This document shows, piece by piece, positions 16,915 through 26,118 of a DNA stretch of 64,000 nt. How positions within the stretch are numbered: position 1 is the stretch's first letter; the number at the start of each line of letters is the position of its first letter. Position numbers and translations under genes: made by a program. The stretch comes from UTCHB3 sp964371075 (GTDB lineage: Bacteria > Bacteroidota > Ignavibacteria > Ignavibacteriales > Ignavibacteriaceae), in NCBI GenBank assembly GCA_964371075.1, contig CAYJKN010000001.1, forward strand, positions 744,001 through 808,000. The letters run 5' to 3'. The notes under the pieces were generated by a model that ran no database searches, was not told where the DNA came from, and saw only the letters and a program-made list of their open reading frames with translations.

Positions 16915-18666
16915 TTACTTTGCAAGGACAAGTTTAAGTACTTTTGCACCTCTTGAACTGCTGATCTTCAAAAAATAGACTCCGGAATTGAATTCGGAAG
17001 CATCCAACTGAATCGAATGTTTTCCGGCTGAGTAGTGAGCTTTAACCACCTGAACCACTTTTTCTCCGGCAGAATTGTAAAGGTCTGCTTGAATTTCTGA
17101 ATTCTCTGATATTTCAAAATCAATTCTGGTTGTTGGATTAAAGGGATTTGGATAATTGTTAAAAAGTGTAAATCCGGCAGGTGTTGAAGATGCCTCATCA
17201 ATATCTGTTGTTGGAATCGATTGAAGTGCATCAAATGCATTAATAATTCCCCAACCATATTCACGGTTTGGAAGAATTGAATTATCTGCGGTTGACCTGA
17301 GTGCATTTGCAAGTTCAACCGGTGAAATATTTTTTCTCTGCGATAAAATCAGAGCTCCCGCTCCTGCAGCAATAGGACATGAGAAGGATGTACCCGAGGA
17401 AGTAGTGTAACCAATCGGGTTAACAGAACTTGCAACTCTTGTACTTTGGCCCATAGCCATAATATCAGGTTTGATTCTGCCATCAGACGTTGGTCCAACA
17501 CTGGAAAAATATGCTCTTTCACCATCCGCATCCACAGCTCCAACAGAAATTACACTGTCACCATCTGCAGGTGCCCCAAGAGTATTGTGTGTGAGATCAA
17601 GTCCTTCGTTTCCTGCAGAAACAAACACAGCGATTCCTTTTCCAACTGCAAGATCCGCAGCTCTTGTAATTCGTGCAGTGTTTCCATCCATGTCTTCCCA
17701 TGTATAACTCTGTGATGGATCATCATAGTCCAGATATCCAAGTGAAGAGGTTGCAACATCTGCTCCAAGGCTGTCTGCCCATTCAATGGCAGCTATCCAG
17801 TTGTCTTCTTCCACAGGAGTTTCGCTGTCTGTATTTTCAGTTTTAGCGAGAAGATATGAGGCACCATAGGCCGGTCCAATAAGTTTACCCGGTTTGTAAC
17901 CACCAATTGCAGAAAGAACTTTGGTTCCATGATCACCACTTCCCATATCGAGACTGTCACCAACACCACCATCACCATTTACAAAATCCCATTTGTTAAG
18001 GATGATCATCTGGTTAAAAACTTCATGCTCAAGCAGATTAAATCCTGCATCAAGAACACATATTACAACTCCGCTGCCGGTTATACCAAGATTGTGGAGG
18101 GCAGTAACATTTATTTGTGAATTTTGTGTAAAACTGTTCCCATAATCGAGTTCAAAAAGTTCTCTTTTATCCTTTTTGTTCCCACGGGAATCATCATAAA
18201 AATAGTTTTTATCCTGACTCTGGTATTTTTTCGAATATCGGGCAACCAGATCAATGCTGTTGATAAATGGCTGAGTCTCGAGGAGTGGAAGTTCTTTTTT
18301 AGATATATAAACACTTACTCCGTTTAACCATTTTGATTTCCCTCTGACAAAAAGCCCCATTTGAGCCAATACATCGATATAACCATGGTACACAGGTAGA
18401 TCGGTACTGTTGATAAGGGGTGAATCTCCAAAATATTTGGCTCTTCTTTGTAGAGATTTTTCTGTTACTACCAGAAGTGGGTTTGCAAAATATCTGTCGG
18501 TTTCAGGCCCTTTATCCTTAAAAAATACCCAGCATAAAACTGAATCTTGTTCCGAGATACTGCCCATAACTCGAGCGGCATCCTTTGAAACTTTCGAAGT
18601 ATGAAAATTACCCTGGAATGAAATGAAAGCAAATAAGAGAATTGGGAGCAAAAGTAATTTTTTCAT
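16915..18666 (-). CDS. Secreted subtilisin-like serine protease with type IX sorting tail
   Basis: A 583-residue S8 peptidase. It has a signal peptide (about 1-20), a propeptide region, and the catalytic triad D206 (VICVLDAGFN), H246 (GSGDHGTK) and S427 (SSGTSFSCP), with oxyanion asparagine N353. The last 80 residues are a type IX secretion sorting domain with the NNYPNPFNPTT motif, so the enzyme is probably exported across the outer membrane and anchored or released. Its start overlaps the stop of its upstream paralogue (TAATG), meaning translational coupling. Confidence 0.94.
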   Translation of the reverse strand: MKKLLLLPILLFAFISFQGNFHTSKVSKDAARVMGSISEQDSVLCWVFFKDKGPETDRYFANPLLVVTEKSLQRRAKYFGDSPLINSTDLPVYHGYIDVLAQMGLFVRGKSKWLNGVSVYISKKELPLLETQPFINSIDLVARYSKKYQSQDKNYFYDDSRGNKKDKRELFELDYGNSFTQNSQINVTALHNLGITGSGVVICVLDAGFNLLEHEVFNQMIILNKWDFVNGDGGVGDSLDMGSGDHGTKVLSAIGGYKPGKLIGPAYGASYLLAKTENTDSETPVEEDNWIAAIEWADSLGADVATSSLGYLDYDDPSQSYTWEDMDGNTARITRAADLAVGKGIAVFVSAGNEGLDLTHNTLGAPADGDSVISVGAVDADGERAYFSSVGPTSDGRIKPDIMAMGQSTRVASSVNPIGYTTSSGTSFSCPIAAGAGALILSQRKNISPVELANALRSTADNSILPNREYGWGIINAFDALQSIPTTDIDEASSTPAGFTLFNNYPNPFNPTTRIDFEISENSEIQADLYNSAGEKVVQVVKAHYSAGKHSIQLDASEFNSGVYFLKISSSRGAKVLKLVLAK

Positions 18667-20384
18667 TATTTAAGTAAACTAAGTTTATGTGAATAAATTT
18701 TATCGCCGCTATCAACTACAAGAATATAAATTCCCGAAGAAAGTCCGGAGCCATCCAGCGTTATTTTACTGTTTCCGGCCTGAAAAGTTCCCTTTATTAT
18801 CTCTTTTACAAGTGAACCCGTCGTCGAAAATAGTTTCACAGTAAGGAATTTTTCCGCTGGAAGTGAAAAATTAATTGTTGTTGTTGGGTTAAAAGGATTT
18901 GGGTAATTTGAGATCAGTAAATACTCACCCGGTAATTTAACTTTCGAATCCTCAATCGCGGAAGGAACACCATTAATAGCTGTCAGTGCATTCATAATTC
19001 CCCACCCCATTAAACGGTCGGGAGAAGTTGGCTGTGAAGCGGTATTTCTTAAAATTTCTCTGATTTGCATCGGACTTAAGGTGTCATTCTTCTGAAGAAG
19101 CAACGCAGCTATTCCGGCAGCGATAGGACATGCAAGTGATGTACCTGAAGTGATTGTATAATTTGTTCTGCCGCCGGGTGCTGCAGCATAAACCGCGGAT
19201 CCTACAGCCATCACATCGGGCTTTATTCTTCCGTCAACGGTGGGTCCAACACTGCTAAATCCAGATCGGATACCTTCTGCGGTGATAGATCCGATACTAA
19301 TCACTGAATCACCATCCGCAGGGGCAGCGAGTGTATTACGACTTGGATCCGACCCATTGTTGCCTGCACTGTTAAAAACCGAGATTCCTTTTGCAACGGC
19401 CAAATCGGCACCAATGGTTATGCGAGCAGTGTTGCCGTTCATATCCTGCCATGTATAGCTTGGAAATGGAGGGTCAAATTCCAGATAGACCAATGAGGTG
19501 GAAGTAACATCAACGCCAATTGAGTCAGCCCATTCTGCAGCAGCAATCCAATAATCTTCTTCAGATGGGGTCTCTGTGTCTGTATTTTCTGTTTTAGCAA
19601 GCAAATAACTTGATCTGTATGCTGTTCCAATCAAACTGCCGGGTTTATATCCTGCAATTACTGAAAGAGTTGCTGTACCGTGTGAGCCGGTTCCCATTCC
19701 ACCGTCACCCACATCAGGATCGTTATTCACAAAATCCCAGGTTGCCACTAAATCGAGAGAATCATAAACTTCGTGTGCAAGATTGTTGAAACCGGCATCC
19801 ATAAGACAGATATAAACACCAGCGCCGTTGAAACCGAGATCATGAACTGCAGGAATCTGTTGTGGTAAAAGTTGTGCCAGTGAGGTACCATAATCGAGTG
19901 AAGTGGTGTTATCGAAAGTTGGTATTGCCTCGAGGTGATCAGAAGTTATAAATTTATTGCGGTTTTTGGCTTTTGTTACCAAACCCAGTCTTTTGACAAA
20001 AGGCATTTGTGCCAGTTTGTTTAGACCTGATGAATTTGTTTCAAGCGTAACCGAATTAAACCATTTTGATTTACTGATTATCCTAAACCCGGAATTTTCA
20101 ATCTCTGAGATATAACCCGTCCAGAGTGGAAGGTCCGTTTCATTGATGGAAATTCCTCTTTTGGCCCTTCTCTCAATTGATCTTTTGCTCAAAAAAGATT
20201 CAGGATTGTTTAACATACCGGAGTTATTTCCTTTATCAACAAGGTCAACCCAGACTTTTATCTTAGCTCCCGGTTCGGATGATTCAATGTGCTGGTTTAA
20301 TCTTGTGCTAATCTTGGTTATTACACTGTTCTGAGCAGTGATTAATAAAGGGAAACATATCAGAAAGAGGATAATGGTTCTCAT
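18666..20384 (-). CDS. Secreted subtilisin-like serine protease (tandem paralogue)
   Basis: A 572-residue S8 peptidase with the same plan as the downstream gene: signal peptide, prodomain, triad D196 (YICLMDAGFN), H235 (GTGSHGTA) and S416 (TSGTSLACP), oxyanion N342, and a C-terminal type IX sorting tail (NYPNPFNPTTTINF). Shared blocks such as LLAKTENTD, IKPD and APADGDSVIS show an old tandem duplication. Its start lies only 4 nt after the metG stop, so it is probably read from the metG transcript. Confidence 0.94.
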   Translation of the reverse strand: MRTIILFLICFPLLITAQNSVITKISTRLNQHIESSEPGAKIKVWVDLVDKGNNSGMLNNPESFLSKRSIERRAKRGISINETDLPLWTGYISEIENSGFRIISKSKWFNSVTLETNSSGLNKLAQMPFVKRLGLVTKAKNRNKFITSDHLEAIPTFDNTTSLDYGTSLAQLLPQQIPAVHDLGFNGAGVYICLMDAGFNNLAHEVYDSLDLVATWDFVNNDPDVGDGGMGTGSHGTATLSVIAGYKPGSLIGTAYRSSYLLAKTENTDTETPSEEDYWIAAAEWADSIGVDVTSTSLVYLEFDPPFPSYTWQDMNGNTARITIGADLAVAKGISVFNSAGNNGSDPSRNTLAAPADGDSVISIGSITAEGIRSGFSSVGPTVDGRIKPDVMAVGSAVYAAAPGGRTNYTITSGTSLACPIAAGIAALLLQKNDTLSPMQIREILRNTASQPTSPDRLMGWGIMNALTAINGVPSAIEDSKVKLPGEYLLISNYPNPFNPTTTINFSLPAEKFLTVKLFSTTGSLVKEIIKGTFQAGNSKITLDGSGLSSGIYILVVDSGDKIYSHKLSLLK

Positions 20385-20388
20385 AATA

Positions 20389-22449
20389 TTACTTTACTTT
20401 AGTACCGTTTTTAATAGATCTGTCTACTTCTACAACATTTAAACTACCTTCTAAAGTTTCAACGGCGAGGATCATTCCCTGTGACTCAAGTCCCATCAAC
20501 TTTGCCGGTTTAAGATTGGCAACCATAACCACTTTTTTACCGATCAACTGCTCCGGCTCGTAGGCTTTCCCGATACCGGCAATTACTTGTCGTTTCTCTT
20601 TTCCCAACAATACCATAACTTTGATCAGTTTTTCACTCTTTTTAACTCTTTCAGCTTCCACTATCTCCGCGACACGGAGGTCAGTTTTAAAGAATTCGTC
20701 AATTGTGATTGGATCCAATTTTTCAAAATCTTCACCTTCGATTACCGGTTCAGCTGCTGTGGTCTTTTTTATTTCATCAATGGTGGAATCTTCGATCTTC
20801 TTAAAAAGTATCTCGGGGGTACCAAGTTCATCACCTTCATTAAGATGTAATTTCCCTGCATTCATCCACTCAACTGAGCGTTTGTTAAGTACCTTCAAAA
20901 TCTTTGCCGAAGTATTGGGAATCACCGGCATAAAAAGTTCAGCAAGAGTGTAAATGGTTTGAAGACACAGGTTTAGTGTTGTTGAACATCTCTCTTTGTC
21001 ACTTTTTAGTGTTTTCCATGGTTCCGAATCGTTAAAATATTTGTTGCCGGCCCTCGCCAGATTCATGATTTCAAGTGTGGCATCTTTAAATCTGTATTTT
21101 TCCATATATTCAGCAACTTTTGCCGGGTATTCTTCGAGTTGGTTAAGTAACTCATCGTCCCTCGAATCAAATGAATAAAGGGGCGGCACTTTCCCGTCAA
21201 AATTTTTGTGCACAAAAGTGAGTGTTCTGTTCACAAAATTTCCAAGTATATCCGCAAGCTCGTTATTGTGTTTCGCTTGAAAATCTTTCCACGAAAAATC
21301 GGTATCTCTGTATTCAGGTAAATTCATTGTAAGTGTATAACGGAGTGAATCAGCCTCAAAATGATTGAGGAAATCGATCACATCTATCCCCCAATGTCTG
21401 CTTTTGGAGAATTTTTTACCTTCAAAGTTCAAAAATTCATTTGCAGGAACATTTTGCGGGAGTACAAATTTTGCAGAATGTCTGTCGTTCCATGCCATTA
21501 ACATTGCAGGGAAAATTACGCAGTGAAAAACAATATTGTCTTTACCGATAAAAGCTACATATTTTGTATCAGGGTCCTGCCAGTAATCTTTCCAGCCATC
21601 ATCTTCACCTCTTAGTCGGAAAAGTTCTTTTGTCGCGGAAATGTAACCAAGAACAGCTTCGAACCAGACATAAAGTACTTTATTTTGAACCCCCTCAAGT
21701 GGAAGTTTCACTCCCCAATCGAGGTCACGGGTAATTGCTCTATCCTGAAGTCCGGAGGAAAACCATCCTTTGCAATACTGCAAAACATTGTCCTTCCAAC
21801 CATACTTTTCATCCATCTCTGTAATATATTTTTCAATTCTTTCCTGGAATTTTCCAAACGGGAAAAACCAGTGGGAGGTCTCTTTAAGTTCAGGTTTTTC
21901 ACCGGATATTTTACTTACAGGATTTAATAATTCGGATGGATCGTAGAGGCTGCCACAATTTTCACACTCGTCGCTTCTTGCACTCAGATTTCCACATTTT
22001 GGACATGTTCCTTCAACATATCTGTCTGGAAGAAACATCTGCCGGGAGTTATCATAAAATTGCATCGATTTCTTTTCGACAAGAAGATCGGCATCATTAA
22101 ATTCTTTGAAAAAACCAAGTGCGGTTTCGTGGTGAATCGGGAGGCTGGTTCTGCTGTAAATATCAAAACTCATTCCAAATCTGTCAAACGATTCTTTGTT
22201 TATCGCATGAAACCGGTCGATTATTACATTTGGACTCACTTTTTCATTGTCTGCGGTTATGGTAATAGGCACACCATGTTCATCAGACCCACATATGAAG
22301 AGTATGTCTCTTCCACGCTGCCTTTGATATCTTACATAAATGTCTGCCGGGAGGTATGCTCCTGCCAGATGCCCCAAGTGTATCGGTCCATTTGCATAAG
22401 GTAATGCAGCCGTGACTAATATCTTTTCCTGACTCAATTTCTGATCCAT
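20389..22449 (-). CDS. metG: Methionyl-tRNA synthetase
   Basis: Charges tRNA-Met. It is a class I synthetase with HIGH-type YANGPIHLGHLAG, a CxxC...CxxC zinc knuckle (CPKCG, CENCG), KMSKS-type GKKFSKSRHWG near residue 344 and a C-terminal Trbp111-like tRNA-binding domain (FFKTDLRVAEIVEAERVKK to the end). The frame extends 15 codons upstream to an ATG at 22494. I chose the ATG at 22449 because the family core begins a few residues later and a -7-like element lies between the two starts. Confidence 0.95.
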   Translation of the reverse strand: MDQKLSQEKILVTAALPYANGPIHLGHLAGAYLPADIYVRYQRQRGRDILFICGSDEHGVPITITADNEKVSPNVIIDRFHAINKESFDRFGMSFDIYSRTSLPIHHETALGFFKEFNDADLLVEKKSMQFYDNSRQMFLPDRYVEGTCPKCGNLSARSDECENCGSLYDPSELLNPVSKISGEKPELKETSHWFFPFGKFQERIEKYITEMDEKYGWKDNVLQYCKGWFSSGLQDRAITRDLDWGVKLPLEGVQNKVLYVWFEAVLGYISATKELFRLRGEDDGWKDYWQDPDTKYVAFIGKDNIVFHCVIFPAMLMAWNDRHSAKFVLPQNVPANEFLNFEGKKFSKSRHWGIDVIDFLNHFEADSLRYTLTMNLPEYRDTDFSWKDFQAKHNNELADILGNFVNRTLTFVHKNFDGKVPPLYSFDSRDDELLNQLEEYPAKVAEYMEKYRFKDATLEIMNLARAGNKYFNDSEPWKTLKSDKERCSTTLNLCLQTIYTLAELFMPVIPNTSAKILKVLNKRSVEWMNAGKLHLNEGDELGTPEILFKKIEDSTIDEIKKTTAAEPVIEGEDFEKLDPITIDEFFKTDLRVAEIVEAERVKKSEKLIKVMVLLGKEKRQVIAGIGKAYEPEQLIGKKVVMVANLKPAKLMGLESQGMILAVETLEGSLNVVEVDRSIKNGTKVK

Positions 22450-22469
22450 AAATTTGATTTTAAAAACAT

Positions 22470-22477
22470 CAAATATA
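22470..22477 (-). promoter_or_regulatory. Candidate -7 element of metG
   Basis: Read on the minus strand the site is TATATTTG, matching TAnnTTTG, 21 nt before the chosen metG start. A clear -33 box is not visible. If real, it excludes the longer metG start at 22494. Confidence 0.4.
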
Positions 22478-22538
22478 CTGAATTTTACCACCATCAGGAA
22501 ACGCTATTGTTTTGGGAGGAAACCGCTTTCTAATATAT

Positions 22539-22586
22539 ATTATTGGATTACTGCATTATTGGGTTATTGCATTAGTAGATTTCTGC
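22539..22586. repeat. Octamer-phased repeat tract, copy 1
   Basis: Six consecutive 8-nt units tile exactly: ATTATTGG, ATTACTGC, ATTATTGG, GTTATTGC, ATTAGTAG, ATTTCTGC. Equivalently this is a 16-nt unit repeated three times with decay. A 22-nt stretch of it (22539-22560) recurs exactly, inverted, at 25971-25992, on the other side of the next four genes. Confidence 0.75.
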
Positions 22587-22630
22587 TTAATTTTACACTT
22601 TACTTTTCCCGTTTCACTTTTCCTGGTTGT

Positions 22631-23500
22631 ATGATAAAACCGACTTTATTATCTGTCTTGTTATTTCTCCTGTTTTCAACAAATATAACTCCCCAAACCG
22701 TTGAATTTCTCCCCGGTACACGGCTTTTTAATATGCTTCGTGCTGCCGACACCGAACCTAAATTTGGTTTAACATTCGCTCCTGACGACAACTCAATGAA
22801 AGTGGATGTAGGTAATGCCTTTGATGTCCTGTCGATAAAGATTGACCCCTCGACAACTCTGAATGCCGGAGTAGAATTTTTCGCTTATGCAAAAGTGGTT
22901 GAGTATCGAGATTACCGACTTCAGGTGGCAGCGATTGATGGTTATTTTGGCGGAAATATTTCTTATCTGAAAAAACTTCCCGATTCACCTCATCACTTAC
23001 TTGCACGACTACGGTTCATCCATAGAAGTGCCCATTTAGTTGACGGTGCATGGGATCCATCAAATAATTCGTGGAAAGATGGAGTGGAACCGGTACCTTT
23101 CGCAGATGACTTTTTTGAACTTAATCCCGCAATCCAATTGCATTATAAGGCAGTCGATATCAGGGTGTATGGTGGTCTTGCTTATTCGATCCTCATTCGT
23201 CCAAAAGATCAGGAGAGATTTAGTTTTTCAGCCGGAAGTGAAATTATATTTAATGATCCTTTGTTTAGTTTTCTACAGAAACCTGTAAGAATTTATGGTG
23301 CCTGGGATATCAAGATGAAAGCCCGACCCAAATATCTCCCCTCCAATTCCTTAATGGCGGGACTTAAATTTGGAGAAAAGCAGGGTATTGGTCTCTCGAT
23401 TTATGCATTTTACTACAGCGGATATGACTATTTTAGCGCTTACTACAAATCCAGACTGAATAAATTCGGTATGGGATTTTTTCTCGATTTTAATCCTTAG
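22631..23500 (+). CDS. Exported DUF1207-like envelope protein
   Basis: A 289-residue protein with a signal peptide (MIKPTLLSVLLFLLFSTNITPQ) and a beta-rich body with alternating aromatic residues (GAWDIKMKA, LSIYAFYYSGYDYFSAYY), as in outer-membrane barrels. The opening VEFLPGTRLFNMLRAADTEP resembles the DUF1207 family. An open frame reaches back to 22454, but those 59 residues overlap the repeat tract and precede the signal peptide, so I start at the ATG at 22631. The ABC genes follow after 12 nt. Confidence 0.75.
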   Translation: MIKPTLLSVLLFLLFSTNITPQTVEFLPGTRLFNMLRAADTEPKFGLTFAPDDNSMKVDVGNAFDVLSIKIDPSTTLNAGVEFFAYAKVVEYRDYRLQVAAIDGYFGGNISYLKKLPDSPHHLLARLRFIHRSAHLVDGAWDPSNNSWKDGVEPVPFADDFFELNPAIQLHYKAVDIRVYGGLAYSILIRPKDQERFSFSAGSEIIFNDPLFSFLQKPVRIYGAWDIKMKARPKYLPSNSLMAGLKFGEKQGIGLSIYAFYYSGYDYFSAYYKSRLNKFGMGFFLDFNP

Positions 23501-23512
23501 AAGGAGCCTTTT

Positions 23513-24427
23513 ACGGAAAAAATTATTGAAATAACCGACCTTCATAAAAAATATAAAGATGCTTACGCCGTTAATGGTTTAAACCTGAATGTATATGAAG
23601 GTGATGTGTTTGGATTTCTTGGGCCCAATGGTGCCGGGAAAAGCACAACAATCAGAATGATGATGACTCTAATCTTCCCAACCAAAGGAAACATCAAATT
23701 GTTTGGGAAAGATATCTACAAAGAACGAAAATATATCCTTAGTCGTGTTGGAGCCATAGTTGAAAAACCCGACTTTTACGGCTACCTCACCGCATGGAAA
23801 AACCTCGAAATTCTCGCCCGTACTTCCGGATACCCCGTAAACGATAAAAAAATTATGTCCATTCTCGAAATGGTGGGCCTCGAAAAACGATATAATTCAA
23901 AAGTGAAAACATTTTCTCACGGAATGAAACAGCGACTTGGAATTGCCCAGGCACTAATCCACGATCCAAAACTGATCATCCTTGATGAACCTACAACAGG
24001 ACTTGATCCACAGGGAATGAAAGAAATTCGTGACCTTGTAGTGAGCCTCAGTCGGGATCATCAAAAAACAATCCTCCTCTCCTCCCATATCCTCTATGAG
24101 GTTGAACTGATCGCCAATAGAATGGTGATTATCAACAAAGGGAAAACGGTAATAGAAGGCTCCGTTGAAGACCTCCTTAATGCTGCTGAGACCAGAGTGA
24201 ATATTGAGGTGGATAACACTGAAAAAGCCGTGCAGATAATTAACGAGTCGAATGTAAAAGGTCGAATTGATAATGTGTCCAACTCAACAATTATTATGTT
24301 TATGAATAAATCTGAAATAGCACCTCTGAATAAAAAATTTGTTGAGGCAGGCATCGCTGTTCACTCACTCGTTCCCACCCGGTCGCTTGAAGAATATTTC
24401 CTCAATTTAACAGAGAAGGGGGAATAA
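23513..24427 (+). CDS. ABC-2 type transporter ATPase, apparently starting at ACG
   Basis: ATP-binding subunit of an exporter with all motifs: Walker A GPNGAGKST, Q-loop region, signature SHGMKQRLGIAQ, Walker B KLIILDEPTTGLDP and H-loop LLSSHI. The first ATG/GTG/TTG in frame is the GTG at 23606, which would remove the first two strands and the A-loop tyrosine (LHKKYKDAYAVNGL). Upstream the frame is open back to the previous stop. A consensus AAGGAG (23501-23506) lies 6 nt before an ACG at 23513 that would give EKIIEITDLHKKY, the expected N-terminus. The start is therefore probably ACG, a mutated ATG or a sequencing error. The permease follows after 2 nt. Confidence 0.88.
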   Translation, partial: TEKIIEITDLHKKYKDAYAVNGLNLNVYEGDVFGFLGPNGAGKSTTIRMMMTLIFPTKGNIKLFGKDIYKERKYILSRVGAIVEKPDFYGYLTAWKNLEILARTSGYPVNDKKIMSILEMVGLEKRYNSKVKTFSHGMKQRLGIAQALIHDPKLIILDEPTTGLDPQGMKEIRDLVVSLSRDHQKTILLSSHILYEVELIANRMVIINKGKTVIEGSVEDLLNAAETRVNIEVDNTEKAVQIINESNVKGRIDNVSNSTIIMFMNKSEIAPLNKKFVEAGIAVHSLVPTRSLEEYFLNLTEKGE

Positions 24428-24429
24428 CA

Positions 24430-25266
24430 ATGATCGATCTCGTTAGAATAGAACTCTATAAAATCTTTAAAAAATGGCGCACCTACATCGGGTTTTTAGC
24501 CATTGCAACTATCGTTTTGGTAATCGAAATTGCGATGCTGGTAGAAGGTGAAAACTATCTTCGTTTCCTTACCCGGAATCTGGAATCCATCTTTGTATTT
24601 GAAGGTAACTTTTTGAACGGCTACCTGATGTCATACATTGTTTTGGGTGCATTGGGAATCCATATCCCCTTTCTCATCACTCTTGTGGCTGGTGATCTCC
24701 TTGCCGGTGAAGCGACGGCAGGAACATACCGAATGTTGTTAACCCGACCTATCACAAGAATGCAACTGTTGACGGCAAAGGTTTTAGCAGGAACGGTCTA
24801 TACAATTTTGATGGTACTTTTTCTTGCAATCATGTCGCTTGTGTTGGGTGTTATACTTTTTGGGTCAGGTGAACTGATAGTCATCACGGATGTTCTTGTT
24901 ATTTTTTCGAGAGATGATATTCTTTGGCGGTTTATGATTGCCTACGGCATTGCCACCCTAAGTATGATGGTGGTAACCTCAATGGCATTTTTCTTCTCTT
25001 CTTTGGTTGAAAATGCAATTGGGCCCATAGTGAGCACAATGGCTGTAATAATAGTATTTTATATCTTGTCAAACATTGATATCGAACTGCTCCAAACCAT
25101 TAAGCCGTATATGTTTACAACTTATATGCAATCCTGGAGGGTAATTTTTACAACTCCTGTTGAAATGGATGAACTTTATCAGGCTATTGGGGTGCTTTCA
25201 CTCCACATCGGTGTGTTTCTAAGTTTAACTTTTTATCTTTTTAGTAAAAAAGATATTACTTCATAA
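24430..25266 (+). CDS. ABC-2 type transporter permease
   Basis: A 278-residue membrane protein with six or so transmembrane helices. The first cytoplasmic-side conserved block reads DLLAGEATAGTYRMLLTRPI, typical of ABC-2 exporters of the NosY/CcmB-like type. It sits directly after its ATPase gene and 14 nt before the LolA-like gene. The substrate is unknown. Confidence 0.9.
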   Translation: MIDLVRIELYKIFKKWRTYIGFLAIATIVLVIEIAMLVEGENYLRFLTRNLESIFVFEGNFLNGYLMSYIVLGALGIHIPFLITLVAGDLLAGEATAGTYRMLLTRPITRMQLLTAKVLAGTVYTILMVLFLAIMSLVLGVILFGSGELIVITDVLVIFSRDDILWRFMIAYGIATLSMMVVTSMAFFFSSLVENAIGPIVSTMAVIIVFYILSNIDIELLQTIKPYMFTTYMQSWRVIFTTPVEMDELYQAIGVLSLHIGVFLSLTFYLFSKKDITS

Positions 25267-25280
25267 GTATAGGAATTTAT

Positions 25281-25958
25281 ATGTATAAAAAAATATTATT
25301 GTCAATTATCCTCCTTGCAGTTTCAGCTTTCTCGCAATCAGAATCTGATAAGATTCTTAGCCAGGTGAAGAAAAAGTTTGATGCGATAAAAGATTATGAA
25401 GTGGATGTGAAAGTGAAAATTGATGTGGATTTCCTCAAGGTACCCGACACCGAGGCTAAAATCTACTACAAAGCTCCCGACAAGATTCAGATGAAAACCG
25501 GCGACAATTTTGCGCTAATCCCAAAAGAAGGGTTGAATTTTAGTCCGGCAAATCTCCTTACCGGAAAATATACAAGTATGTATGAAGGCGACACAAAAAT
25601 TAACGGAAAGTTGCATCATATTGTTAAAGTAATACCCCTGGGGAACAGCGATAATGTCGTTTTATCAACTCTTTGGATCGATAAATCATCGTTTTATATC
25701 TCAAAAGTTGAAACAACAACAAAGATGAACGGTACTTTTCAGATTGATCTTATTTATCCGGCATCATCAAAATACCCACTTCCTTCCAAAATGACTTTTA
25801 GTTTCGAAGTCGGTAAGTTTAACCTGCCCAAAGGCTTTGGCGGTAAAAAGAAAAAACCGGAAACCACCGGCAACAAAACCCCCGGCAAAGTTTACATCGA
25901 CTATAAAAACTACAAAGTAAATAAAGGACTCTCAGACAGCATCTTTAAAAAGAAATGA
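25281..25958 (+). CDS. LolA-like outer-membrane lipoprotein-sorting domain protein
   Basis: A 225-residue secreted protein with a signal peptide (about 1-18, ending AFSQ) and a beta-rich fold resembling LolA/LppX. The helix SDKILSQVKKKFDAIKDYEVDVKVKI is followed by strands with YYKAPDKIQMKTG and LWIDKSSFYISKVETT, the usual LolA-family order. The C-terminal 40 residues are lysine-rich. The preceding ABC-2 genes suggest that it works with that exporter in the periplasm. Confidence 0.8.
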   Translation: MYKKILLSIILLAVSAFSQSESDKILSQVKKKFDAIKDYEVDVKVKIDVDFLKVPDTEAKIYYKAPDKIQMKTGDNFALIPKEGLNFSPANLLTGKYTSMYEGDTKINGKLHHIVKVIPLGNSDNVVLSTLWIDKSSFYISKVETTTKMNGTFQIDLIYPASSKYPLPSKMTFSFEVGKFNLPKGFGGKKKKPETTGNKTPGKVYIDYKNYKVNKGLSDSIFKKK

Positions 25959-25961
25959 CGG

Positions 25962-25993
25962 TTTTAATGCAATAATGCAGTAATCCAATAATG
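25962..25993. repeat. Octamer-phased repeat tract, copy 2 (inverted)
   Basis: Four 8-nt units, TTTTAATG, CAATAATG, CAGTAATC and CAATAATG, are the reverse complement of part of the tract at 22539-22586. The 22 nt at 25971-25992 match exactly. The two tracts bracket the DUF1207-ABC-LolA gene group in opposite orientation. Confidence 0.75.
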
Positions 25994-26060
25994 TTAATTG
26001 ACGGCCGACGGGTGTGATAAGTTTATAGGAATTGTTGAATCCCCCTTTCGATTTAAAATG

Positions 26061-26095
26061 AAAAACGGGCTGTCCTTTCGGATCAGCCCGTTTTT
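26061..26095. terminator. Bidirectional terminator
   Basis: A perfect 12-bp stem, AAAAACGGGCTG / CAGCCCGTTTTT, with an 11-nt loop and T-runs on both strands. It lies between two convergent genes (ends 25958 and 26119) and can serve both. Confidence 0.92.
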
Positions 26096-26118
26096 ACTGC
26101 ACCAACAATTAAGATTTA

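Noticed and set aside
22450..22494. Longer start of metG
   Set aside because: The extra residues do not fit the family start, and a TATATTTG element lies between the two ATGs.
22454..22630. N-terminal extension of the DUF1207-like protein
   Set aside because: It runs through a repeat tract and precedes a good signal peptide; the start at 22631 is better supported.
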